Source: Chitinophagaceae bacterium (lineage in GTDB: Bacteria > Bacteroidota > Bacteroidia > Chitinophagales > Chitinophagaceae). From it: a stretch of 47,847 nucleotides of DNA. A program made the translations under genes and the position numbers. The stretch covers positions 1 through 47,847 of the forward strand of contig JACMLY010000002.1 in assembly GCA_014379345.1 (NCBI GenBank), given 5' to 3'. The notes beneath the pieces are model-generated. The model had not been told where the DNA came from, searched no databases, and saw nothing but the letters and a program-made list of their open reading frames with translations. Position 1 is the first letter of the stretch; each line of letters opens with the position of its first letter. Shown here piece after piece: positions 18,786 to 26,298 of this stretch.

Positions 18786-19706
18786 ATGGAAAACAACACT
18801 TCATTACAACAGCAATTATTAGAAGCAGGTGTGCATTTCGGCCATTTGCGTAAGAAGTGGAACCCCAAAATGTTGCCTTTTATCTTTGCTGAAAAGAAAG
18901 GTATTCATATCATCGATCTTAATAAAACCACAGAAAGCCTGCAGGAAGTAGCCGGTGTTTTAAAGCAGATAGCACGGAGTGGAAAAAAGATCATGTTCGT
19001 GGGAACTAAAAAACAGGCGAAAGAAATTGTTACTGAATGCGCACGCAGGGTTAACATGCCTTTTGCTACTGAACGTTGGCTGGGAGGCATGCTAACCAAT
19101 TTCAATACAGTTCGTAAGAGCGTAAAGAAAATGCAAAGCATCGATAAATTATTAAACGACGGGAGCGCCGAAAGCCTTACAAAAAAAGAACGTCTGCAAT
19201 TGCAGCGCGATCGTGATAAAATGGATAAGGTATTGGGTGGTATTTCACAACTCGGTCGTGTACCTGCTGCCTTATTTATTATCGATATCGGCCATGAGCA
19301 CATAGCCCTGGCGGAAGCAAAGCGGTTAGGCATTACCACGTTCGGGATCGTTGATACCAACTGCGACCCCAATAAAGTAGATTTTGCAATACCCGGTAAC
19401 GATGATGCTACCAAATCAATCGCTATAATCACACAATATATAACGGCTGCGATTGCGGAAGGCCTTGCAGAAAGACAAGCGGCAAAAGATGAAGAGGTGG
19501 AGGATGTAGCTTCTGATGATAATGAGAAAAAAGCAGCCCGTTTGCAGGCTGAAGCCGAAGCTGAGGCAGGTCGTGGTCGCGGTGGTGGCCGGGGAAGAGG
19601 TGCATCAGGTGCTGGAGGTACCGGCGGTGGTCAGGGAAATCAACCCAAGCGTAGGATGCATGGTGGCGGTGGCGGAGGAGCCCGTAGACCAGGAGGTGGC
19701 AGGTAA
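18786..19706 (+). CDS. rpsB: 30S ribosomal protein S2 with Gly/Arg-rich C-terminal extension
   Basis: A 306-residue S2. The core (about 1-230) is standard: LLEAGVHFGHLRKKWNPKM, FVGTKKQAKE, RWLGGMLTNFNTV, LGITTFGIVDTNCDP and FAIPGNDDA. Beyond it are an acidic/Ala linker (about 231-261) and a 45-residue tail (262-306) made of 23 Gly and 9 Arg in RGRGGG-type runs. Bacterial S2 is usually 230-260 residues. The tail resembles RGG-type RNA-binding segments of other proteins and is probably disordered. It lies before tsf, in the conserved rpsB-tsf order. Confidence 0.97.
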   Translation: MENNTSLQQQLLEAGVHFGHLRKKWNPKMLPFIFAEKKGIHIIDLNKTTESLQEVAGVLKQIARSGKKIMFVGTKKQAKEIVTECARRVNMPFATERWLGGMLTNFNTVRKSVKKMQSIDKLLNDGSAESLTKKERLQLQRDRDKMDKVLGGISQLGRVPAALFIIDIGHEHIALAEAKRLGITTFGIVDTNCDPNKVDFAIPGNDDATKSIAIITQYITAAIAEGLAERQAAKDEEVEDVASDDNEKKAARLQAEAEAEAGRGRGGGRGRGASGAGGTGGGQGNQPKRRMHGGGGGGARRPGGGR

Positions 19707-19715
19707 CGCCACTAA

Positions 19716-19801
19716 CCCCTTAAGGGGAATTGGAAGCTTTTATTTAATAACTTATACCAGTATGGCTGGTATTTAAAACTCTCCCTTTAGGGAGTTGGAG
19801 G
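19716..19801 (+). repeat. Paired palindromic repeats and hairpin between rpsB and tsf
   Basis: Three inverted repeats fill the 103-bp gap: CCCCTTAAGGGG (19716-19727), ATACCAG-TATGG-CTGGTAT (19754-19772, 7-bp stem) and CTCCC-TTTA-GGGAG (19781-19794). The first and third are related direct copies, each followed by TTGG and a purine run. Such CCCTTTAGGG-type intergenic repeats are frequent in Bacteroidota genomes. They could also form structure in the tsf leader. Confidence 0.6.
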
Positions 19802-19809
19802 GTTAATAT

Positions 19810-20649
19810 ATGTCTACAGCAACTATAACAGCAGCAGATGTTAATAAGCTTCGCCAGGCAACTGGTGCTGGTATGATGGATTGTCGCAAAGCGCTTACAG
19901 AAACAAATGGTGACTTTGAGGCTGCAATAGATTGGTTGAGGAAAAAAGGAGCAAAAGTGGCTGCCCTTCGCGGTGACAGAGAGGCAAAAGAAGGAGTAGT
20001 GATTGCTAAAACTACAGATAATAACAAAACCGGCTTTGCAGTATGCGTAAGCTGTGAAACAGATTTTGTAAGTAAAAATGCAGATTTTGTTTCGTTTGCA
20101 CAAAGTATTGCCGATGCTGCTGTTGCCAACAATGTAAAAAGCATTGATGAATTAAATGGATCAAGTATCAATGGAGCTAAGATTGCCGACCTCGTAAATG
20201 ATAAATTGGCAAGTATTGGCGAAAAGATAGGTATTACGAAATTGGAAAGGGTAGATGCTGAATTTGTAGCTTCTTATATCCATGGTGCAAACAGGATCGG
20301 TGTATTGGTGGGAATGAATAAGCCAGCGCCGGAGGCGGGAAAAGATGTTGCTATGCAGATCGCTGCCATGAACCCGGTAGCTCTGGATACAGCGAGCGTT
20401 CCAACTACAACGGTTGAAAGAGAGAGAGCGATCGTAACCGAGCAGATTCAGGCCGATCCGAAAATGGCAGGCAAGCCGTCTGAAATGATCTCGAAAATTG
20501 CAGAAGGAAAATTAAATGCTTTCTTCAAAGAAAGTACTTTATTGAGTCAGCCCTTTGTAAAAGACAGCGGCAAAAATGTTGCGGATCATTTGAAGGGTAT
20601 TGATGCCGATCTCAAAATAACAGAGTTTAAACGGGTAGCTTTAGGATAA
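19810..20649 (+). CDS. tsf: Elongation factor Ts
   Basis: A 279-residue EF-Ts, the nucleotide exchange factor for EF-Tu. The N-terminal UBA-like region contains VNKLRQATGAGMMDCRKAL, followed by AIDWLRKKG and the core motif CETDFVSKN; the later YIHGANRIGVLVGM and MQIAAMNP segments also match the family. Length is normal. It follows rpsB and ends in a strong rho-independent terminator. Confidence 0.97.
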   Translation: MSTATITAADVNKLRQATGAGMMDCRKALTETNGDFEAAIDWLRKKGAKVAALRGDREAKEGVVIAKTTDNNKTGFAVCVSCETDFVSKNADFVSFAQSIADAAVANNVKSIDELNGSSINGAKIADLVNDKLASIGEKIGITKLERVDAEFVASYIHGANRIGVLVGMNKPAPEAGKDVAMQIAAMNPVALDTASVPTTTVERERAIVTEQIQADPKMAGKPSEMISKIAEGKLNAFFKESTLLSQPFVKDSGKNVADHLKGIDADLKITEFKRVALG

Positions 20650-20655
20650 GATCTC

Positions 20656-20687
20656 AACGGGAGCCTTCGGCTCCCGTTTTTGTTTTT
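20656..20687 (+). terminator. Rho-independent terminator after tsf
   Basis: A 10-bp stem (AACGGGAGCC / GGCTCCCGTT) with loop TTC, followed by a T-rich run. It begins 6 bp after the tsf stop and closes the ribosomal-protein operon. Confidence 0.95.
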
Positions 20688-20754
20688 GGTGATCCCATCG
20701 ATTTCAGGAATTCAATTGATCCGGGTTTAATAATTTTCTATAAGGGTAGTCTGA

Positions 20755-20783
20755 TTTGGTAACGATAAAAAATCTTTTCTTTG
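20755..20783 (+). promoter_or_regulatory. Probable pyrH promoter
   Basis: TTTG (20755-20758), 17 bases, then TTTCTTTG (20776-20783), a one-mismatch fit to TANNTTTG. Together with the terminator after tsf it suggests that pyrH is transcribed on its own. Confidence 0.45.
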
Positions 20784-20831
20784 CACACCGGTTTGTTATA
20801 ATTAACCTAATCATAATCCTGAAATCATCTC

Positions 20832-21545
20832 ATGTTACCAAAGTATAAGCGCATTCTTCTTAAATTGTCAGGTGAATCATTGATGGGGGATAAGAGTTTT
20901 GGACTGGATACCGTTGTGATTGAGCAGTACGCCAACGACATTAAAGCAATTACAGAATTAGGAGTTCAGGTAGCGCTTGTTATTGGCGGCGGCAATATTT
21001 ACCGCGGTATGAATGAGAAGGATACAGGGATTGAACGGGCACACGGCGATTATATGGGGATGCTTGCAACTGTAATTAACGGGATGGCCCTGCAGGCGAT
21101 GCTCGAAAAAGTGAAGGTGTACACAAGACTTCAAAGTGCTATCAAAATGGAACAGATTGCTGAGCCTTATATTCGCCGGCGGGCTATCAGACACCTGGAA
21201 AAAGGAAGAGTGGTTATCTTCGGAGCGGGTACAGGTAATCCCTATTTTACTACTGATACAGCAGGCTCACTGCGGGCAATCGAAATACAAGCCGATGTAA
21301 TTTTAAAGGGAACCAGGGTAGACGGCATCTACACAGCCGACCCGGAAAAAGATAAGTCAGCTACAAAGTATGAGTCAATAACCTTCCAGGAATGCATAAC
21401 CAACAACCTCCGCGTAATGGATATGACTGCATTTACGCTATGCATGGAAAACCATCTCCCCATTATTGTTTTTGATATGAATAAACCCGGTAACCTGCAA
21501 AGAGTAGTGACCGGCGAAAGAGTCGGCACACTGGTAAAAGATTGA
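20832..21545 (+). CDS. pyrH: UMP kinase
   Basis: A 237-residue bacterial UMP kinase (UMP + ATP to UDP + ADP, pyrimidine nucleotide synthesis). Motifs of the amino-acid-kinase fold are clear: [15 protein letters not shown] at the start, [10 protein letters not shown], the ATP-site stretch [15 protein letters not shown], and DGIYTADP. Length and start are typical. It has its own promoter and a hairpin terminator. The usual downstream partner frr (ribosome recycling factor) is not in this window; a coiled-coil gene follows instead. Confidence 0.97.
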   Translation: MLPKYKRILLKLSGESLMGDKSFGLDTVVIEQYANDIKAITELGVQVALVIGGGNIYRGMNEKDTGIERAHGDYMGMLATVINGMALQAMLEKVKVYTRLQSAIKMEQIAEPYIRRRAIRHLEKGRVVIFGAGTGNPYFTTDTAGSLRAIEIQADVILKGTRVDGIYTADPEKDKSATKYESITFQECITNNLRVMDMTAFTLCMENHLPIIVFDMNKPGNLQRVVTGERVGTLVKD

Positions 21546-21620
21546 TTTACAGTGGCCATAAAAATTTCTTTCTACTCACACTTGCATATTTGGTAATGGA
21601 TATGTATTTTTCAAATCTGA

Positions 21621-21646
21621 AAAGCCACCAACATAGGTGGTTTTTT
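21621..21646 (+). terminator. Rho-independent terminator after pyrH
   Basis: CCACC-AACATA-GGTGG stem, extended by flanking A-T pairs, followed by TTTTTT; 76 bp after the pyrH stop. Confidence 0.82.
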
Positions 21647-21724
21647 AATTGTCTTCGTTCAAAGATCCCTTGAAAAACGGTTTACCATTTTGCCCCAAAA
21701 GGGTTAAAAAATCTCCGAACCGTT

Positions 21725-23044
21725 ATGAATACATTATTAGTCATCCTGGGTTTCCAAATTTCCCTTGGTCTTTTAGAAGTCCTCATCTTTCAGATTGGAG
21801 CAGTAATACTGGGATTCTCCATTCACTTCTTTTTTACAAGTCGCAAATCAATGAGATCAGCGCAGAAATCTGCGCTTCCGGCCGAATCTGCTATTTCCGA
21901 AGCAGATGAGTGGAGGCTCAGATACTATGAACAAGTGGATTTGCAAAAAAAATGGGAGGAAGAAACACGAAAAGAGCTGGAGGAAAAACAGGAACACGAG
22001 CAGCTTTTAAATAAAGAATTGGAAGAAACCCGCAGCGAGCTGGAATTAAAACAGGACCAAGAATATCGCCTCAGTAAAAAGCTGGAGGAGAAACACAGGG
22101 AGCTGGAAGAAAAGCATGAGAATGAACATCTTTTAAACAGGAAATTGGATGATGCAAAGGGTGAGTTGGAATCAAAGCAGGAATTTGAATACTTGTTAAA
22201 TAAAAAGGTTGAGGAAAAAAGTAAGGAGCTGGAAGAAAAGCAACAAAATGAATATCTCTTAAGCAGGAAATTGGAAGAAACATGCGGAGAGTTGCAAATA
22301 AAGCTGGAGCATGAATCCATTTTGACTAAAAAGTTAGAGGATACCCAAAACGAATTGGCTGCTCTTCGTGACGTACCTGCGAAGCCTATCGAGCCCGACG
22401 CTCAGGCGGGAGAATATTTAGCACAGCTCGCTACAGCACAAATGAATTTCCTTGATCACAATCAGAGGATCACCCGTTTGTTGGAACAGATAGAATTATT
22501 AAAAGACTCTGAGCGAAAGCATCTCGATACAAAACAAGCAAATGAAGCCTTACAAATGCAATTAAGAGATTTTCGGCAGGCTTTATCCGACAAAGAATCT
22601 GAGATCAAACAGATCAGGCAACAACAGCTGCTGATACATGAATTAAAGGAAAGACTTGAAAAAGCGCATGATGAATATAATGTGCTGCAGGAAAAACTTC
22701 AAAAGCTTGAAACACATATTTCTAAACCGCAGAACCGCACTTTTGAATATGAAGAATTGCAGCAATCCTACTTTAAGCTGACCAAAGAATGTGATGAGAT
22801 TAAAATGAAGCAATTGTCTATGCTGGAAGAAAATCAACGCTTATCAAGATTATTGGCTGATACAGAAGATAAATTGCGTGAATCAAACTTTCAACGTCAG
22901 CAATACCTGCGTAAGGTCACTTTCCTGGAAGAATTAAATCACGATCTACAGGAACTATCGGGCCATCACAAGAAACTTGAAAGCCAGATGCGACGCATCG
23001 GTGAAATAGAAATGATACTCAATAGAAGCGCAGAAAATAAATAA
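21725..23044 (+). CDS. Membrane-anchored coiled-coil protein with six 21-residue repeats
   Basis: A 439-residue protein with no recognised enzymatic domain. An N-terminal hydrophobic stretch (about 3-38) forms one or two membrane segments, followed by a short linker and then almost entirely charged helix. Residues 86-211 are six consecutive repeats of exactly 21 residues (three heptads each), of the form EEKQxxEyLLxrKLEExxxEL. Residues 225-439 continue as a non-repetitive coiled coil. The start is an ATG at 21725. The architecture suggests a membrane-tethered scaffold or spacer; I do not recognise a named family. It has neighbours on both sides that are unrelated housekeeping genes. Confidence 0.8.
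   Translation: MNTLLVILGFQISLGLLEVLIFQIGAVILGFSIHFFFTSRKSMRSAQKSALPAESAISEADEWRLRYYEQVDLQKKWEEETRKELEEKQEHEQLLNKELEETRSELELKQDQEYRLSKKLEEKHRELEEKHENEHLLNRKLDDAKGELESKQEFEYLLNKKVEEKSKELEEKQQNEYLLSRKLEETCGELQIKLEHESILTKKLEDTQNELAALRDVPAKPIEPDAQAGEYLAQLATAQMNFLDHNQRITRLLEQIELLKDSERKHLDTKQANEALQMQLRDFRQALSDKESEIKQIRQQQLLIHELKERLEKAHDEYNVLQEKLQKLETHISKPQNRTFEYEELQQSYFKLTKECDEIKMKQLSMLEENQRLSRLLADTEDKLRESNFQRQQYLRKVTFLEELNHDLQELSGHHKKLESQMRRIGEIEMILNRSAENK
21980..22357 (+). repeat. Six tandem 63-bp coding repeats
   Basis: Six in-frame units of 63 bp (21 codons) with no indels, diverged in sequence but constant in length. They encode residues 86-211 of the coiled-coil protein. The preserved 3-heptad register points to selection on coiled-coil phase. 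Confidence 0.85.
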
Positions 23045-23051
23045 CAGACGG

Positions 23052-23176
23052 AAGGAAGTGAGATGTACGAAGTACGAAGTAGGATGAAATACTTGTTGTG
23101 TAGAAAAAGTTATTGAATAAGAAGATTTTTCATACTTCGTACTTCGAACTTCGTATTTCGTACTTTGTACTTCGTA
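23052..23176. repeat. Heptamer-repeat element, inverted arms (TACGAAG type)
   Basis: Left arm 23052-23086: five tandem heptamers AAGGAAG, TGAGATG, TACGAAG, TACGAAG, TAGGATG. Spacer of 48 bases. Right arm 23135-23176: six tandem heptamers CTTCGTA, CTTCGAA, CTTCGTA, TTTCGTA, CTTTGTA, CTTCGTA, the complement of the left-arm unit. The right arm ends 9 bp before the pdxH ATG. Confidence 0.85.
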
Positions 23177-23185
23177 TTTTTGCTG

Positions 23186-23827
23186 ATGCCATCAATTGCT
23201 GATATCCGTAAGGAATACAAACTACAAACGCTCGAAGAGGAACTGGTACACGCAGATCCATTCATGCAATTTGGCAAGTGGTGGAATGAGTCTATGACGG
23301 CTTCGATCGATGAAGTGAACGCGATGACGCTTGCAACGGCATCTGCGGATGGTTTGCCTTCAGCCCGCATCGTACTGTTAAAGGGTTTTGATACGAACGG
23401 ATTTGTCTTTTTTACTAATTACGAAAGTTTTAAAGGAAAGCAGATTGATGAGAATCCCAGGGCATGCCTGGTGTTTTTCTGGAAAGAGTTGGAGCGCCAG
23501 GTGCGGATTACGGGTTTGATCAGGAAGGTAAGTGCCCAGGTAAGCAATGAATACTACCAAAGCCGGCCTGTCGGCAGCCAGATAGGGGCGATCATTTCAC
23601 CCCAAAGCCAGGTGATCGAAAGCAGGGACTGGCTTACAAAAAAAGAAGTTGAAGTGCTAAAGGAACTCAATGGCAAAACAATTGAACGTCCGCCACATTG
23701 GGGAGGATATTGTGTGCAGCCGGTAACGATCGAGTTCTGGCAAGGCCGCCCTAACCGCCTTCACGACCGGATTCAGTATAGTTTAGAGAAAAATGGCGAT
23801 TGGAAGATCGAGCGCTTAGCACCATGA
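23186..23827 (+). CDS. pdxH: Pyridoxamine/pyridoxine 5'-phosphate oxidase
   Basis: A 213-residue FMN enzyme that makes pyridoxal 5'-phosphate (vitamin B6 salvage and synthesis). Family motifs: DPFMQFGKWW, MTLATASADGLPSARIVLLKGFD, GFVFFTNYESFKGKQ, FFWKELERQVRI, YYQSRPVGSQIGA, and the C-terminal EFWQGRPNRLHDR with the substrate-binding Arg-x-His. The true start is the ATG at 23186; an in-frame upstream start at 23165 falls inside the heptamer array. The gene is enclosed on both sides by heptamer-repeat arrays with different units. Confidence 0.95.
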   Translation: MPSIADIRKEYKLQTLEEELVHADPFMQFGKWWNESMTASIDEVNAMTLATASADGLPSARIVLLKGFDTNGFVFFTNYESFKGKQIDENPRACLVFFWKELERQVRITGLIRKVSAQVSNEYYQSRPVGSQIGAIISPQSQVIESRDWLTKKEVEVLKELNGKTIERPPHWGGYCVQPVTIEFWQGRPNRLHDRIQYSLEKNGDWKIERLAP

Positions 23828-23830
23828 GAA

Positions 23831-23954
23831 TGTACGATGTTAGATGTGGAATGTTAGATGTAGTACGTTTTGTAACTACAGGAAGGCCATAGAAAAATTT
23901 TGTCTTAGGTGTGATACATTGTATATCATACATTAAACATCGTACATCACACAT
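23831..23954. repeat. Heptamer-repeat element, inverted arms (TGTACGA type)
   Basis: Left arm 23831-23865: five tandem heptamers TGTACGA, TGTTAGA, TGTGGAA, TGTTAGA, TGTAGTA. Spacer of 47 bases. Right arm 23913-23954: six tandem heptamers GATACAT, TGTATAT, CATACAT, TAAACAT, CGTACAT, CACACAT. ATGTACGATGTT (23830-23841) is exactly complementary to AACATCGTACAT in the right arm. It separates pdxH from thx, which converge on it. Confidence 0.85.
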
Positions 23955-23959
23955 TTTTT

Positions 23960-24067
23960 CTATTTGGTATTTTTCTTCGCAGTCTTTTTTGGATTAGCTG
24001 GCCTGCTTTTTCCAAAAGAGCCTTTGAATGTCTTTCCTTTTTTGGTTTTCTTATCTCCTCTGCCCAT
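23960..24067 (-). CDS. thx: 30S ribosomal protein THX
   Basis: A 35-residue, strongly basic open frame that starts MGRGDKKTKKGKTFKGSFGK and continues SRPANPKK. This matches the bacterial THX peptide found in Thermus and widely in Bacteroidota, which sits in the head of the small ribosomal subunit. Start ATG at 24067, stop TAG at 23960-23962. It is too short for length-filtered gene calling. It lies downstream of the HU gene on the same strand, with a terminator between them, so it probably has its own promoter; I see none that is convincing. Confidence 0.9.
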   Translation of the reverse strand: MGRGDKKTKKGKTFKGSFGKSRPANPKKTAKKNTK

Positions 24068-24133
24068 AATAATTATTTTAAAGAATAGATAGATGTTTGC
24101 GGTTGCAATGTTAAATCATTCTTTTGTATTTAT

Positions 24134-24168
24134 AAAAAAGCCTTCTGAAAAATAGCTTTTCAGAAGGC
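24134..24168 (-). terminator. Rho-independent terminator after the HU gene
   Basis: A 12-bp perfect stem (GCCTTCTGAAAA / TTTTCAGAAGGC) with a 5-base loop. On the minus strand it is followed by a run of six T. It lies 23 bp after the HU stop. Confidence 0.92.
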
Positions 24169-24190
24169 CGTGCATGAAGGAGGTGCAGCA

Positions 24191-24460
24191 TTATAATTTA
24201 GCTTGCAATTCTTTACCTGCTTTAAATCTTGCTACTTTTTTAGCTTTGATTTTGATGACAGCGCCTGTTTGAGGATTGCGCCCATTGCGCGCTGCTCTTT
24301 TAGAAACAGAAAAGGTTCCAAAACCAACTAATGTTACTTTACCGCCACCTTTTAAAGTCTTAGTTACGGCTTCAACAAAAGAATCCAGAGCAGCATTAGC
24401 TTGTGTTTTTGTTACACTTGCATCATCTGCAAGTTTTGCGATTAATTCAGCTTTGTTCAT
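24191..24460 (-). CDS. hup: HU-family histone-like DNA-binding protein
   Basis: An 89-residue HU: N-terminal MNKAELIAKLADDASVTKTQ, then VTLVGFGTFSVSKRAARNGRNP (the DNA-binding arm with the conserved RNP) and the C-terminal helix KVARFKAGKELQAKL. HU bends and compacts DNA as a dimer. I place the start at 24460: the frame is open to 24529, but a good promoter occupies that stretch and the added residues do not belong to HU. Confidence 0.96.
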   Translation of the reverse strand: MNKAELIAKLADDASVTKTQANAALDSFVEAVTKTLKGGGKVTLVGFGTFSVSKRAARNGRNPQTGAVIKIKAKKVARFKAGKELQAKL

Positions 24461-24486
24461 ATTGCAATATTTTATTTTAGCAGCAA

Positions 24487-24516
24487 CAAATTTAGATGCT
24501 TTTTCATTGTAACAAA
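24487..24516 (-). promoter_or_regulatory. Promoter of the HU gene
   Basis: On the minus strand: TTTG (24516-24513), 18 bases, TAAATTTG (24494-24487), an excellent Bacteroidota promoter. The predicted transcript starts about 20 bases before the ATG at 24460 and so supports that start. Confidence 0.78.
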
Positions 24517-24667
24517 ATTTTTCTGCCAAAAAATTAATAATGACTTAGGCTGTAAAAGCCGCACGGGACAAGGATTGTGGTCAATTAAACGGTATTTTAA
24601 TGCACACTAAAAATAAAGTCAGTCAATGAAACCCTTATCCCTGCTGGTTTTTAGGGGATACCTTCTG

Positions 24668-24690
24668 AAATGCTTGCCTGCAAAGCATTT
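24668..24690. repeat. Hairpin in the gap between hup and the DUF4286 gene
   Basis: AAATGCTT / AAGCATTT, a perfect 8-bp inverted repeat with a 7-base loop, in the 286-bp gap 24461-24746. A second, 6-bp inverted repeat (TATCCC / GGGATA) lies just upstream. Neither has a T-run. Apart from the HU promoter I see no gene in this gap. Confidence 0.5.
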
Positions 24691-24746
24691 GAAAGAATGT
24701 ACAATAATTTTTTTACGGGAAAACATTTTATAAATCTTATCCACAC

Positions 24747-25052
24747 CTAGTGTAAAACTTCCATTAGAGACCTGAAAGCAATAATCTGATCTCCCCATTT
24801 TTCATGTATTTCTTTTCTGAACGAGACAGCGTGCTGTTCAATATATGTACGGTAGTTCTCTATTGCCGATGCATAATATTGAATGGCATAAGTTGGCCCT
24901 TCCCCGTCATCAATTTCAAGTAAACGAAGTATTTTAGAATCAAAAAACAACCCTGTTGCCATTACGTCTGGTATGTGTTCCCGCTGCATCCATTGTAACC
25001 AATCATCATGAACAGACCAGTTAACCTTTGTAGTCACATTATAAACAATCAT
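24747..25052 (-). CDS. DUF4286 family protein
   Basis: A 101-residue protein typical of DUF4286 in Bacteroidota: IVYNVTTKVNWSVHDDWLQWM at the N-terminus, with WLQWMQREHIPDVMATGLF and a ferredoxin-like alternation of strands and helices. Its function is unknown; the fold resembles dimeric alpha-beta barrel proteins. It starts 28 bp after the DUF3999 gene and is probably the last gene of the DUF2339-DUF3999-DUF4286 transcript. Confidence 0.85.
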   Translation of the reverse strand: MIVYNVTTKVNWSVHDDWLQWMQREHIPDVMATGLFFDSKILRLLEIDDGEGPTYAIQYYASAIENYRTYIEQHAVSFRKEIHEKWGDQIIAFRSLMEVLH

Positions 25053-25080
25053 TTTTTTGGGCTTTAAACCTTTGAAGAAT

Positions 25081-26298
25081 TTAATTATTCTTATTGATCT
25101 CCCTTGTCATCCTCAAAGTGAAGAATATCAATACCGCTAACACGGAAATGATTATCACCCACATCCATATTTTATTTTCGTTTTCCTTTTTTTCCGGTAT
25201 GGAAACCTTACTTAAAACGGGCTTTGCATATGATAACAATATAGGGACAGTGCGAATACTATCTTTAAAAAAAGTTATATCGTACCGTGGTGCCGTTGCA
25301 GAAGAATCTCCAAATACCAATTGATATCCATTCCCTTTTTCAAGCCAGGTAATCAGCCATCGGTGTAATTGGTACCCCGAAGCTGCGGTTACCCTTAATG
25401 GCGGATTATCGTTATTTTGGATTTTTAGAATCAACAGGTTTGACTTGGACGAAATGGAATAAACCGTTTTTTCGTTTGAACTTAGCGAGTATAAGTTTTG
25501 GGTCTCTCTCAATAAAGTATCCCCATAAATATAGAGGCTTCGCTTAAAAAATTTTGCCCCCTCGATTTTTAAGGACAATCTATTTATCAAATATGAATCA
25601 TTGAACCGGAGTGTAATGTAGCTATAACCGTCACTGCTGTCTTTTTGCAAAATGACCGGCCCAGGAAGAGAAATATAATTTGATTTACCGACAAAATTAT
25701 GAGCAGGAACGCTGACGCGGGTAATATTTAACGGCAGCGTCTCCTTTCCCAGGATGATGATCTTAAAATACCTGTAATTACTGTTAGGAAAAAACAATTC
25801 CTGCGCAAAAGTATCTGCCGTGTCAGCAGATAAATTATTCAGCGTAACATTTTCTTTTATAATGTACCAGTCATGCAGGTTATCACTTCCCGAGATGGTA
25901 ATTGCACGTGTTGCGTCTGTGTTTTTTATCAGCAACACCATATTGTTGATAGATGATTTCAGATTGTTTTCTACAACAACATGGGTTTGTTTATCTGCTT
26001 CAGTTTTATTGCTAAGAATCGGCAGGTGCTTCAACGCATAGTAATTCACATCTCCTGCTATGTCTGACCGAAGTAAATAAGGGATCTGGGCGCCTTTGGC
26101 ATCTACAATACGCAAATCCTGACAGGCCGACTGCAATTTTGCAATCACTGGTGGAGTCAGATCAATCTGATAAAATCCTGCCTGGGTCACCTCTTCCAGC
26201 CCTGCAGTATACTTAAAATTGAATTGTGCCTGTATTGTACCAAACAGCCACACCAGGTTAATGAGTAGAATATATTTAAGCAGCAGGTTTTTCAGCAT
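25081..26298 (-). CDS. DUF3999 family exported protein
   Basis: A 405-residue protein with an N-terminal signal peptide (to about residue 24, ending IQAQ), a large beta-rich exported part (about 25-360) and one C-terminal transmembrane helix (about 378-397) followed by a short basic tail. The beta-sandwich region with DLRIVDAKGAQIPYLL is typical of DUF3999. The start overlaps the end of the DUF2339 gene by 23 bp, which implies translational coupling. DUF3999 and DUF2339 genes occur side by side in many bacteria and probably form an envelope complex; its role is unknown. Confidence 0.82.
   Translation of the reverse strand: MLKNLLLKYILLINLVWLFGTIQAQFNFKYTAGLEEVTQAGFYQIDLTPPVIAKLQSACQDLRIVDAKGAQIPYLLRSDIAGDVNYYALKHLPILSNKTEADKQTHVVVENNLKSSINNMVLLIKNTDATRAITISGSDNLHDWYIIKENVTLNNLSADTADTFAQELFFPNSNYRYFKIIILGKETLPLNITRVSVPAHNFVGKSNYISLPGPVILQKDSSDGYSYITLRFNDSYLINRLSLKIEGAKFFKRSLYIYGDTLLRETQNLYSLSSNEKTVYSISSKSNLLILKIQNNDNPPLRVTAASGYQLHRWLITWLEKGNGYQLVFGDSSATAPRYDITFFKDSIRTVPILLSYAKPVLSKVSIPEKKENENKIWMWVIIISVLAVLIFFTLRMTREINKNN

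Noticed and set aside
23052..23954. CRISPR array around pdxH
   Set aside because: The repeats are only 7 bp, contiguous without spacers, and inverted; no cas genes are present.
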